Below, piece by piece: positions 23,401 to 30,681 of a DNA stretch of 35,773 nt. The notes below the pieces were generated by a model that was not told the origin of the DNA, ran no database searches, and was given only the letters and a program-made list of their open reading frames with translations. The stretch is from contig DGRV01000022.1 in assembly GCA_002391225.1 (NCBI GenBank), positions 1 to 35,773 of the forward strand, given 5' to 3'. This DNA is from Christensenella sp. UBA4379 (GTDB taxonomy: Bacteria; Bacillota; Clostridia; Christensenellales; Aristaeellaceae). The stretch's first letter is position 1; every line of letters begins with the position of its first letter. The position numbers and the translations under genes were made by a program.

Positions 23401-24660
23401 TTACAGTCCCATGGCGAACTTCAGTTCGTTTTCAGCGTTGGTCAGAGCTTCCATCACGTCCGCGCCGTTGATGATGTTGACGATAGCATTGCTAATCGCG
23501 GTACGGCAGGTGTAATGATAGTCGTTCTGCTCGACGATCGGGACGGAAGCGCCCATTTCGACGATCTTGCTGTAGACAGCCTGGCCGTTGAAGAAGGGCA
23601 CGCCCTCGGTATAAACGTCAGATTTTGCAGCGCTGATGGAGCAGCCGATGACGCCGCCGGTGCGCAGCGCGTTGTCATAGGTCTGGGTAGAACCGCCGAA
23701 GGTGTAGGCCAGGAACTTCTTGGCCAGCTCGGGGTTCTTGCAGTTGGCGGTGATGTACAGGGAGGAGCCACCGTTGGCAGCGTAGCCTTCCGCGCCGGTC
23801 AGAGTCGGGGCAGAAGTGATTTCCCACTTGCCGGCATTGTCGGTCACCTGGCTCATGGTGGGGATAATCCAGTTGCCGTTGAAAACGCCGGCGACCTGGT
23901 CCTGCATGATGGTCTCGTTGGTGTAGCCGGTCCAGTCGTTGGCCAGGATCAGGACATGTTCTTTCGCCATGTCGCAGATCAGGGTGATGATCTTGACCAG
24001 GTCTTCATTTTCGGTGATGTAGGGCTTGCCGTCCTTGAACTGGCTCTTGCCTTCGCACTGGAGCATCATATAAGGCAGGTCGTTGCCGTTGCCGTCCATG
24101 GAGAGCAGGGCCTTGCCGGTCTTGGCATAGACTTCCTTGCCGATTTCCAGGAACTTGTCCCAGGTGATGCCGGTCATGTCAGCGATGGTGTAGCCGCACT
24201 GCTCCAGCAGGTCGACACGGTAGGCCATAATGGCGGTGCCGTTGTCCACCGGCACGCCGTAGTGCACGCCGTCCACGGTGGAATAGCTCAGCTTTTCAGC
24301 GCCGAAGTCGTCCCAGTTGATGCCGGCGTCTTCCAGGTCCATCCAGACATCCGGATAGTCCATCACGAAGCTCTGAATAAAATGATCCTGGAACAGGACG
24401 ATGTCGGAGAGGTTGCTGTAGTCATAGGAGGCGCCGGCGGTGGTGATCGCCTGCTCCACGTCACCAGAAGCAGAGACGATGTTAATTTCCAGCTCGAAGT
24501 CCGGGTCGACGTTGGCTTTGTAGTCTTCATAGGCGGCCTTCAGGGCGTTGCCGTTGAAATTGGCGTCCCAGGCGGTGACCGTCAGCTTTTCAGCCAGCGC
24601 GGAACTTACGCCCATCAGAAGGCACAGGGCCATCAGGAGCGCAGTAAGTTTCTTGATCAT
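23401..24660 (-). CDS. Extracellular sugar-binding protein of an ABC transporter
   Basis: A 419-aa solute-binding protein of the CUT1 family. Start chosen: ATG 24660 with AGGAGGAG ten bases upstream. Signal peptide MIKKLTALLMALCLLMGVSS then ALA before EKLTV. Domain features: LTVTAWDANFNGNALKAAYEDY (first strand and helix), DIVLFQDHFIQSF, YGVPVDNGTAIMAYRVDLLEQCGY (the typical YGVP-x-D-N/Y-R-x-D-L hinge segment), ITWDKFLEIGKEV and KNPELAKKFLAYTFGG. There is no Cys after the signal peptide, although Gram-positive binding proteins are normally lipoproteins. First gene of the operon, with a strong promoter and two candidate operators upstream. Confidence 0.93.
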   Translation of the reverse strand: MIKKLTALLMALCLLMGVSSALAEKLTVTAWDANFNGNALKAAYEDYKANVDPDFELEINIVSASGDVEQAITTAGASYDYSNLSDIVLFQDHFIQSFVMDYPDVWMDLEDAGINWDDFGAEKLSYSTVDGVHYGVPVDNGTAIMAYRVDLLEQCGYTIADMTGITWDKFLEIGKEVYAKTGKALLSMDGNGNDLPYMMLQCEGKSQFKDGKPYITENEDLVKIITLICDMAKEHVLILANDWTGYTNETIMQDQVAGVFNGNWIIPTMSQVTDNAGKWEITSAPTLTGAEGYAANGGSSLYITANCKNPELAKKFLAYTFGGSTQTYDNALRTGGVIGCSISAAKSDVYTEGVPFFNGQAVYSKIVEMGASVPIVEQNDYHYTCRTAISNAIVNIINGADVMEALTNAENELKFAMGL

Positions 24661-24683
24661 AAGAAATCTCCTCCTTGTCATTG

Positions 24684-24698
24684 AACGGCAATGCCGTT
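24684..24698. promoter_or_regulatory. Palindrome in the leader of the ABC transporter operon
   Basis: AACGGCA-A-TGCCGTT, 7-bp arms around one base, 13 bases downstream of the -10 box of the operon promoter and upstream of the ribosome-binding site. The position and symmetry fit a repressor operator such as those bound by LacI-type sugar regulators. No regulator gene is adjacent. Confidence 0.5.
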
Positions 24699-24710
24699 TC
24701 ATTTGCCCTG

Positions 24711-24739
24711 ATCATATCATCGATTTGGGAAAATGTCAA
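24711..24739 (-). promoter_or_regulatory. Promoter of the sugar ABC transporter operon
   Basis: Read on the minus strand: TTGACA (24739-24734), 17-bp spacer, TATGAT (24716-24711). Near-consensus and about 50 bases before the binding-protein ATG. Confidence 0.88.
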
Positions 24740-24757
24740 CCATATTTCCCAGCTATC

Positions 24758-24789
24758 GCAAACATTTATTTGCGTATGCAATCATTTGC
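24758..24789. promoter_or_regulatory. GCAAA/TTTGC repeats upstream of the ABC operon promoter
   Basis: The pentamer GCAAA/TTTGC appears three times as half-sites (GCAAA 24758-24762, TTTGC 24769-24773, TTTGC 24785-24789) and TTGC-n4-GCAA at 24770-24781. They lie 20-50 bases upstream of the -35 box, where an activator would bind. The sequence is AT-rich compared with its surroundings. Confidence 0.35.
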
Positions 24790-24793
24790 TTCA

Positions 24794-25282
24794 TCAGCAC
24801 CGGACCGCTCCGGGGCACGCGCTGCGGATCAGAGAAATCGCCTCCCGGTTCAGGTCCAGCAAAAGCTTGATCTTCTGTCCGTCCTCCTTGACGATCATGG
24901 TGTAGTAGGGCGTATTTTCATTATAGGAAGTATAATCGTATTTCGGGATTTTTTCCGGGCCGCCTTTTTTATACGGGGCCACGCTGGGGTCGTCCGGCCG
25001 GGCCAGGGCCTCCGTATCCGCCAGGGAGAAGTCGTGCAGCACCGTCCTTCCCCGGTCGGAGACCCGCTCGATGCGCATCCGCCCGTCTTCGATGGTGTAT
25101 TCATACTCCCGCCTGGAAGCCCAGCTGTACCAGAAATACGCCCCCGTCATCAGCAGGCAGGGCAGCATGAGGCCCCTGGTCAGCAGGATACCCCCCAGCA
25201 GAAACAGGACGGCCAGCCCGATCATCAGGCCCCGCAGCGACTTTTCAGACCCTCTCCCCTTCCGTTTTACCGACAGGACCAC
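24794..25282 (-). CDS. Small membrane protein, possibly DUF6106-like
   Basis: A 162-aa protein. Start chosen: GTG 25282, with AAAGGGGGG nine bases upstream; the open frame continues upstream into the region coding on the other strand, which is not real coding. The N-terminus is basic (KRKGRGSEK), then two membrane helices (about 19-36 and 38-54). The soluble part is EYEYTIEDGRMRIERVSDRGRTVLHDFSL, a beta-rich PH-like segment as in small clostridial proteins of DUF6106, then a C-terminal stretch ending PGAVRC. Function is not known. It is divergent from the cytidylate-kinase-like gene and lies just upstream of the ABC operon, separated from it by that operon's promoter. Confidence 0.7.
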   Translation of the reverse strand: MVLSVKRKGRGSEKSLRGLMIGLAVLFLLGGILLTRGLMLPCLLMTGAYFWYSWASRREYEYTIEDGRMRIERVSDRGRTVLHDFSLADTEALARPDDPSVAPYKKGGPEKIPKYDYTSYNENTPYYTMIVKEDGQKIKLLLDLNREAISLIRSACPGAVRC

Positions 25283-25430
25283 GAAAATCCCCCCTTTGTC
25301 CGGCGGCCGCTTCCGCGCCGCCCGCTGTTTTCCCCTATCATAGCAGAAACCGCCTGCCCTGGCAAGCGGGGACAAGCGGCTCTCCATGGTTGCCGGACAC
25401 GTCCGCACCCGATGGTTGCGTCCAAAACTG

Positions 25431-25459
25431 TTGACGTTTTGGGAAAAATACGGTATAAT
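25431..25459 (+). promoter_or_regulatory. Promoter of the cytidylate-kinase-like gene
   Basis: TTGACG at 25431-25436, 17-bp spacer, TATAAT at 25454-25459. It lies about 95 bases before the ATG at 25556. Confidence 0.88.
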
Positions 25460-25555
25460 CATGACAGGTTCAGGACATTCTCCAAGCCTGATTTCCAATA
25501 GAACACACCGGACGTTCATGATCCGGACCCGTCCGGAAAAGGGAGGTCGTCTTTT

Positions 25556-26170
25556 ATGGCATACCGCATCGTGACCATCAGCAGGCAGTTCGGCGCCGGC
25601 GGACATACGCTGGGCCATCTGGTCGCCGAGAAGCTGGGGATCCCGTTCTACGATTCCGAAATCATCGAGCAGGCGGTGGCCGATACGGGCTTTTCGCCCG
25701 CGTTTGTCCGGGAAGCCGGCGAATACGCCTCCACCACCCACAGCTTCCTGTTTAACCTCGCCCTGTCCCACAGCGTCGCCGCTGGACCCGGGGAAATGTC
25801 CAATTACGACAAGATCTATATCGCCCAGGCCAAGATCATCCGGGAGCTGGCGGAAAAGTCTCCCTGCGTGATCGTCGGCCGCTGCGCGGACTATATCCTG
25901 AGGGAGCGCAACGACGTATTCAACGTCTTCGTCCACGCGGACGACGCCTACCGCGCCCAGCGCGTGCTGGAAAGCTACGGGGAAACCCCCGGCAAATCCA
26001 TCGAGGAGCGGCTGGAAGAAAAGGATAAAAAGCGTTCCCTCTACTACCGGCACTATACCGATCGGGAGTGGGGAGACCTGGAAAACTACGACCTGACCAT
26101 CAACTCCGCCCGGATCCCGCTGGAAATGGCCTGCGGGTGGATCGTGCAGGCCCTGGAACGCAACGGATGA
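25556..26170 (+). CDS. Cytidylate kinase-like family protein
   Basis: A 204-aa P-loop kinase-like protein of the family typified by ISRQFGAGGHTLGHLVAEKLGIPFYD, where GAGG replaces the usual GxGKS Walker A. Further family segments are VIVGRCADYILRE (about 102-114), FVHADDAYRAQRV and KKRSLYYRHYTDREWGDLENYDLTINS. ATG 25556 follows AAAAGGGAGG. Members are common in Firmicutes, but their physiological substrate is unsettled. Its stop codon overlaps the next start by four bases (ATGA), so it is translationally coupled to the membrane protein downstream. Confidence 0.9.
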   Translation: MAYRIVTISRQFGAGGHTLGHLVAEKLGIPFYDSEIIEQAVADTGFSPAFVREAGEYASTTHSFLFNLALSHSVAAGPGEMSNYDKIYIAQAKIIRELAEKSPCVIVGRCADYILRERNDVFNVFVHADDAYRAQRVLESYGETPGKSIEERLEEKDKKRSLYYRHYTDREWGDLENYDLTINSARIPLEMACGWIVQALERNG

Positions 26171-27432
26171 TTTCCCTTCTGCTCTCCACCCTCCAGAGGC
26201 GCCGGGCTCAGCTCATTTCTTTTTGCAGGCGGTATCAGACGGAATGGACCGCCTGTTTCTGCGTGCTCGCGGTGATGACCGCCGCCGCCATGTTCACCGG
26301 CCGCTGGTGCTTTGAAAAAAACGGATATCCCACCTTCGCCCTGCAGGCCAACGCCTGGCTGCAGGGCCGTTTGGATTTGGGGCAGGATTATCCCTGGCTG
26401 GAGCTGGCCATCTATGAGGGCAAATACTATGTGAGCTTTCCCCCCTTCCCCTCCTACGTCCTTCTCCCCTTCGCCCTATTCTTTGGGACGGAGACGCCGG
26501 ACGGGCTGATTTCCCTGTTTTTCACCTTGGCCGGCGTCTGGACGGCCGTCCGTCTGGCGGAAAGCCGCCTGGGCCACCGACAGGAAGCCCTGTTCTGGGT
26601 TCTGTTTCTCTACCTGGGCACCGGCTACCTGTTTATCGCCATGACCCCGGCGGTGTGGTTTTTCGCCCAGGTGCTGTGCTTTAACCTGTCCGTGCTGGCC
26701 GTCGCTGCCGCCGACCGGGGCCGGGGAGGAAGGAGCCTGCTGTACTGGGCCTGCGCCGTAGGATGCCGGCCGATAGTGATCCTCTTCCTGCCCGTCCTGC
26801 TGGTTATTTTAGTGTTACGGGTAAGAGAAAAGGATCCCGGCCTTTCCCTCCTGTCCCTCATTCGGAAATACTGGTACTGGGCGCTGGGGCCTCTGGTCCT
26901 GGGCGGCAGCTACATGCTGCTCAATGGGCTGCGTTTTGGGAACGTCCTGGAGTTCGGCCACAACTACCTGCCCGAGTTCACCCGTTCCCCCGAGGGCCAG
27001 TTCAGCCTGAACTATCTGAAGACGAACCTCCCGCTGCTGTTCCGGCTGCCGCAGGTGCAGGGCGGCGGCGTTTTCTCCTTTCCCACCTTTGATACAGCCC
27101 TGTTCTGCCTGATCGACCCGCTGAGCCTGCCGATCCTCTTTTCCATCCTCTGGGCCTTCTTTGCCCGGACGGAGGAGCCGGGGCGGAGGCTCCGTTTCCT
27201 GCTGCCGGTCCTTTCCCTTTTCTACATCCTGATTCTCTGCACCCACCGGACGCTGGGGGGCTGGCAGTTCGGCAACCGCTATTTAAAGGACGTCCTCCCC
27301 TGGCTGTTCTACGGCCTGCTGTGCTGGATGCCGAAAAGAGGCTGGTTCAGGCAGCCCGCGCGGGCCCTGTTCTTTTTCGGCCTGGCGATCAACCTGATCG
27401 GCACCGTGGCGACCTTCAACAACTGGATCTGA
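26167..27432 (+). CDS. Polytopic membrane protein, GT-C/PMT-like
   Basis: A 421-aa protein with about nine to eleven membrane helices. Start chosen: ATG 26167, overlapping the previous stop; the open frame extends further upstream but inside the kinase-like gene. The first extracytoplasmic loop is long and holds ALQANAWLQGRLDLGQDYPWLELAIYEGKYYVSFPPFPSY, reminiscent of the acidic loop of GT-C lipid-linked-sugar glycosyltransferases (GT39 type). A second loop contains NGLRFGNVLEFGHNYLPEF. A transfer reaction to lipid or protein is plausible, but the exact family is not certain. It is placed between a kinase-like gene and an ACT-domain gene, which gives no clear functional hint. Confidence 0.7.
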   Translation: MISLLLSTLQRRRAQLISFCRRYQTEWTACFCVLAVMTAAAMFTGRWCFEKNGYPTFALQANAWLQGRLDLGQDYPWLELAIYEGKYYVSFPPFPSYVLLPFALFFGTETPDGLISLFFTLAGVWTAVRLAESRLGHRQEALFWVLFLYLGTGYLFIAMTPAVWFFAQVLCFNLSVLAVAAADRGRGGRSLLYWACAVGCRPIVILFLPVLLVILVLRVREKDPGLSLLSLIRKYWYWALGPLVLGGSYMLLNGLRFGNVLEFGHNYLPEFTRSPEGQFSLNYLKTNLPLLFRLPQVQGGGVFSFPTFDTALFCLIDPLSLPILFSILWAFFARTEEPGRRLRFLLPVLSLFYILILCTHRTLGGWQFGNRYLKDVLPWLFYGLLCWMPKRGWFRQPARALFFFGLAINLIGTVATFNNWI

Positions 27433-27452
27433 CTAAATAAAAGGAGCAACCC

Positions 27453-27818
27453 ATGGAACTCAAAAAGCTGCCCGACGCCCTGACCGTATGCAAGCTCGCC
27501 CGCCCGGAGGACGCCGATGTATCCAAGGACCTGTTCTTCCTATGTCGGACGGACGAGGAGATTTCCCTGGTGTGCCGGACGGAGGACACCCCGGAAAACA
27601 CCCTGGCCCGGGAAAACGGCTGGCGCGCCTTCCGCATCCAGGGGGTGCTGGATTTTTCGCTGATCGGCATCCTGTCCAAAATCTCCGGGATCCTGGCGGA
27701 AAACGGGATCGGGATCTTCGCCGTTTCCACCTATAACACAGATTATATCCTGGTCAAGGGCGAGGACCTGGACCGGGCGATGGACGCGCTGGAACAGGCG
27801 GGGTATCACTGCCTGTAA
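27453..27818 (+). CDS. ACT-domain protein
   Basis: A 121-aa cytoplasmic protein with a CASTOR-type/ACT_7 pattern. The N-terminal half (ELKKLPDALTVCKLARPEDAD, FFLCRTDEEISLVCRTED) is a beta-rich ACT-like unit. The second half (GWRAFRIQGVLDFSLIGILSKISGILAENGIGIFAVSTYNTDYILVKGEDLDRAMDALEQAGY) is a clear ACT domain, usually an amino-acid-binding regulatory fold. ATG 27453 follows AAAAGGAGC. Ligand and partner are not known. It ends the operon and is followed by a strong terminator. Confidence 0.88.
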   Translation: MELKKLPDALTVCKLARPEDADVSKDLFFLCRTDEEISLVCRTEDTPENTLARENGWRAFRIQGVLDFSLIGILSKISGILAENGIGIFAVSTYNTDYILVKGEDLDRAMDALEQAGYHCL

Positions 27819-27859
27819 GAAAGCGAGAACCGAACCTAAAAATAATGAAGCATCAAAAG

Positions 27860-27900
27860 CGCCGGGCCGCTCGAATAATTGTCAGCGGCCCGGCGTTTTT
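27860..27900 (+). terminator. Intrinsic terminator after the ACT-domain gene
   Basis: 12-bp stem CGCCGGGCCGCT / AGCGGCCCGGCG, 12-nt loop, followed by TTTTT. It lies about 40 bases after the stop codon. Confidence 0.93.
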
Positions 27901-27939
27901 GCGCCCTTTTTGGCACTCAAAGATTCTCCCCTCCGGCGA

Positions 27940-27969
27940 TTGACATTCCCTTCTCAAATGAGGTACAAT
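27940..27969 (+). promoter_or_regulatory. Promoter of the VanW-like/TetR genes
   Basis: TTGACA at 27940-27945, 18-bp spacer, TACAAT at 27964-27969, about 45 bases before the GTG start at 28014. Confidence 0.8.
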
Positions 27970-28013
27970 AAAACAGAACGCGGTACGGTTTTGTATCGTG
28001 CGGAGGAGGCGCT

Positions 28014-29729
28014 GTGAAACAGAAGCAGGCGGTAAAAAGGCCGGAAAAACAGGCGAAAAAGCGGGTGAAAGAGCAGCCCGGAAAAGGGCGGGAGCAAAGG
28101 CCTGACACACAGCAGGACAGCTGGGAGGATCCGTTTTCGTATTCCTTTGGGGAACCCATGGAAGACGAAGAACCGGTTCCCCCTTTTTCGGCGTTTACCC
28201 TGCAGGATCACGACCCGCTGACCGTGCCCTACCCCGACGAGCCGGAAACGGCGGAAGTATCCGAAGAGCTCGCCAAAGAGCCCGTCCGGGAGAGCCCGAT
28301 TTCCCTTTTGCGGAAGGAAGGCGGCAAAGCGGCCCCTCTCTGGAAGGTCCTGTTTCCCCTGTCCGTCCTGCTGCTGGCCATCCTCTGCCTTTCAGTCTTT
28401 TCCTACCGGGCCCCCTGGATGGCCTTTCGCTCGGGTGCGGACGCCCTGCAGAGCAGCCGGTTCTTTTCCGGCCTCAAAGTGGACGGGACGGACGTGGGCG
28501 GGATGACCTACAGCCAGGCGGAAAACGTCCTGTCCGGGACGTCCAAAGCCGTCCCGGACGAGGTGAAACTGACCATCCGCGTCGGCGGAACGGAGGCCCT
28601 TTTTACATCCGGGGACATTTCCTATTCCAGGAGCGTCAGCGACGCCCTGGACCAGGCCTACGCCGCCGGCCGCAGCTGGGACAGCGCCGCCCTGGAGGAG
28701 GGCAGCAGCCCCTTTGAGGAGCGCCGCCGCGCCGTGCGGGCCCTCCAGCAAAACGGCCTCTCCCTCTCCTCCAGCGCCTCCTACCACCGGGAGGACGTGG
28801 AGACCTTCGCCGCCCGTCTGGCCGCCCAGGTGGATACGCCCGCCGTCTCCGCCAGGCTCAAGGACGTGGACTTTGTGCGCCGCACCTTTTCCTACACCGA
28901 CGACCAGAGCGGGCTTACCCTCGACCAGGAGGACTTGGTGAAGCAAATCTGCTCCGCCTTGGACAAGGGCCAAACCGAAGGAACCATTCAGGCCCACATG
29001 ACCCGCGCGGCGCCGGCCGTCCTCAAAACGGACCTGATGAACCGCTTCGGCCTGATGAACGTCCGCTCCGTCGCCACCGCCACCAAAGAGGGGGACCGGG
29101 CCCTTAAGGCCGTCGTCCAGGCCCTGAACGGCGTCGTCGTGCAGGACGGGGACCGGTTTTCCTTATGGGCCGTCCTGGAAAAGGCAGGCTATACGCCCCG
29201 GGCCTTTGAAGAAGATCCCCTGCCCACCCAGCTCGCCTCAGCGGTCATGGACGGGGGGCTCTGCGCGGGCCTGACCCTGGAAACCCGCTATTCCCTGCCG
29301 CAAAAAAGCAATCTGATCCCGCCTGGCACGGAGGCGGCGATCGCCGAGGGGCAGGACATGGTCCTCGTGAACGCCAGCGGCACGCCCGCCTGCATCCTGT
29401 GCTACTACACGCCCCGCACCAGCGCCGGGACCGCCGGGGATGTCACCATCGAATGGTACGGCCTGACCCTGAATGCCGGGGAGGAGGTCCGCCTGGAGGC
29501 TGAAAAAACCGGAGAAACCAAACCGGGCGAGCCCATCTACCGCCCCAACAACACTTTGCCCGCCGGGCGGCGGTTCCTCATTCAGGAGCAGGCCGCCGGG
29601 GAGGACTGGACCTGTTTTCTGGTCTACACCCATTCCGGCCGGGAATACCGCCGAGAAACCATCTTTACCACGTCCTATCCCGCCAGAGAGCGGATCATCG
29701 AATACAATGAAGAAGGAGCGCAGCCATGA
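28014..29729 (+). CDS. VanW/YoaR-like cell-envelope protein
   Basis: A 571-aa membrane-anchored protein. GTG 28014 follows CGGAGGAGGC. Layout: Lys/Glu-rich cytoplasmic tail (about 1-105), one membrane helix (about 109-130, WKVLFPLSVLLLAILCLSVFSY), then a peptidoglycan-binding-like domain (FFSGLKVDGTDVGGMTYSQAENVL at about 155). A second such region follows (about 240-320), then a VanW domain (about 335-470, MNVRSVATATKEGDRALKAVVQALNGVVVQDGDRFSLWAVLEKAGYTPR). The tail (about 475-560) resembles a G5-like strand region. The VanW part is divergent and lacks some usual residues. VanW proteins are found in vancomycin-resistance and general envelope clusters, but their biochemical role is unsettled. 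The stop overlaps the TetR start (ATGA). Confidence 0.83.
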   Translation: MKQKQAVKRPEKQAKKRVKEQPGKGREQRPDTQQDSWEDPFSYSFGEPMEDEEPVPPFSAFTLQDHDPLTVPYPDEPETAEVSEELAKEPVRESPISLLRKEGGKAAPLWKVLFPLSVLLLAILCLSVFSYRAPWMAFRSGADALQSSRFFSGLKVDGTDVGGMTYSQAENVLSGTSKAVPDEVKLTIRVGGTEALFTSGDISYSRSVSDALDQAYAAGRSWDSAALEEGSSPFEERRRAVRALQQNGLSLSSSASYHREDVETFAARLAAQVDTPAVSARLKDVDFVRRTFSYTDDQSGLTLDQEDLVKQICSALDKGQTEGTIQAHMTRAAPAVLKTDLMNRFGLMNVRSVATATKEGDRALKAVVQALNGVVVQDGDRFSLWAVLEKAGYTPRAFEEDPLPTQLASAVMDGGLCAGLTLETRYSLPQKSNLIPPGTEAAIAEGQDMVLVNASGTPACILCYYTPRTSAGTAGDVTIEWYGLTLNAGEEVRLEAEKTGETKPGEPIYRPNNTLPAGRRFLIQEQAAGEDWTCFLVYTHSGREYRRETIFTTSYPARERIIEYNEEGAQP

Positions 29730-30475
29730 TCAAAGGGGACATGCGGAAAGCCGCCCTGCTGAAAACAGCAGAGGAACTCTTTTTTACCCGCGGGTACGCC
29801 GCCACGACCATCAACGACATTCTGGAGAACCAGCACTGCAGCAAGGGGAGCTTCTACCATCACTTTGAAAGCAAGCTGGACGTGCTGACCGCCCTGTGCC
29901 GGGCGGACGCGGAGCGCGCCTATGAGCGCTACGCCCGCGACGCCGCCGAGACGGAGGACCCGCTGGACAAGCTGAACCTCCTTCTGTCCGCCTCCTTCCC
30001 CGTGCAGGAAGCGGAAAAAAACCTCTGCGCCCTGCTCATGCAGCTGATCGCCACCCCGGAAGGGGAGCAGGTGCTCTCCGTGCTGTTCGGGGAGCTGCGC
30101 CTGCGCTTTTTTGACGACTTCTGCGCGCTTACCGACGAACTCGCCCGGCAGGAGCGGGCCTTCCTTCCCATCCCCGGGATCCCTACGCTGGTGTTCGGGG
30201 CCTACCAGACGGAGTGCCGGCAGATGCTGAAAATCGGCGCGGACATGGCTCAGGGCAAGGACGTCCCGCCGCAGGAGGCCGCGGACAGCCTCCGGGCCAT
30301 CCGCTACCTGATGGAGCGGACGATGGACCTTCCCTTCGGCACCATTCACGTCGCCGACGCCGCCCGGGCGGACAGCCTCCTCCGCGCCTGCGCCGCCCAC
30401 GCCAGGTCCGTACAAAAGGAGCTCCCCACAGCCCCCGCAGTCGGGGATCACAGGCAGATGAGCATGCTGCAGTAA
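29726..30475 (+). CDS. TetR-family transcriptional regulator
   Basis: A 249-aa regulator. The N-terminal HTH (about 8-53) reads ALLKTAEELFFTRGYAATTI and NDILENQHCSKGSFYHHFES, a clear TetR signature. The rest is a helical ligand-binding domain of unknown specificity, ending in a basic/His-rich tail. ATG 29726 is coupled to the VanW-like gene by a four-base overlap and has GAAGGAG upstream. It may control its own operon or the acyltransferase gene downstream; no palindromic operator was found at the 27.9 kb promoter. The heptamer arrays begin directly after its stop codon. Confidence 0.93.
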   Translation: MIKGDMRKAALLKTAEELFFTRGYAATTINDILENQHCSKGSFYHHFESKLDVLTALCRADAERAYERYARDAAETEDPLDKLNLLLSASFPVQEAEKNLCALLMQLIATPEGEQVLSVLFGELRLRFFDDFCALTDELARQERAFLPIPGIPTLVFGAYQTECRQMLKIGADMAQGKDVPPQEAADSLRAIRYLMERTMDLPFGTIHVADAARADSLLRACAAHARSVQKELPTAPAVGDHRQMSMLQ

Positions 30476-30481
30476 TGGAAT

Positions 30482-30514
30482 AATGCATAATTCATAATGC
30501 GTAATGCGTAATTT
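30482..30514. repeat. Heptamer array TAATGCG type (left outer copy)
   Basis: About five 7-bp units (TAATGCA, TAATTCA, TAATGCG, TAATGCG, TAATTTC) starting a few bases after the TetR stop. The reverse complement of this 33-bp stretch matches 35631-35663 in 31 of 33 positions, so the two are inverted copies 5.1 kb apart. Confidence 0.9.
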
Positions 30515-30557
30515 CTACTGCCTGCTGCCTCATGACTTATCCAGGGCCTTCCGGCCC

Positions 30558-30602
30558 GCTGTTCGGTGAAAACTGGCCACAGGCCAGTTTTCACCGAACA
30601 GC
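30558..30602. repeat. Perfect 21-bp inverted repeat (long hairpin)
   Basis: Arms of 21 bp beginning GCTGTTCGGTGAAAACTGG, with a 3-nt loop ACA at 30579-30581, pair without mismatch. There is no T-run on either side, so it is not a standard terminator. A smaller hairpin (GGGCC-TTCC-GGCCC, 30543-30556) precedes it. The element is embedded between two heptamer arrays, suggesting a REP/MITE-like insertion. Confidence 0.85.
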
Positions 30603-30664
30603 CCTACTGCCTACTGCCTAATCCCTAATCCCTAATCCCTAATCCCTAATGCCTAATCCCCAAC
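30602..30664. repeat. Heptamer array CCTAATC type (left inner copy)
   Basis: About nine 7-bp units: CCTACTG twice, then CCTAATC/CCTAATG variants. On the minus strand it reads GGGATTA and contains four GGG runs spaced by four bases (30623-30646), fitting the G-quadruplex pattern. The array ends directly at the ribosome-binding site of the acyltransferase gene. Confidence 0.9.
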
Positions 30665-30681
30665 CCGAGAAAGGATCCCTC

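Noticed and set aside
24794..26053. A 419-codon minus-strand frame extending the small membrane protein upstream
   Set aside because: The upstream two thirds lie opposite the cytidylate-kinase-like gene and its promoter. The coding signal and SD support a start at 25282 only.
30558..30602. Intrinsic terminator of the TetR gene
   Set aside because: The stem is strong but neither strand has a T-run after it, and it is embedded in repeats more than 80 bases from the stop codon.
30602..30664. CRISPR array or true telomere
   Set aside because: Units are 7 bp with no spacers and no cas genes, so not CRISPR. The arrays are short, internal and between genes, so not chromosome ends despite the TTAGGG-like unit.
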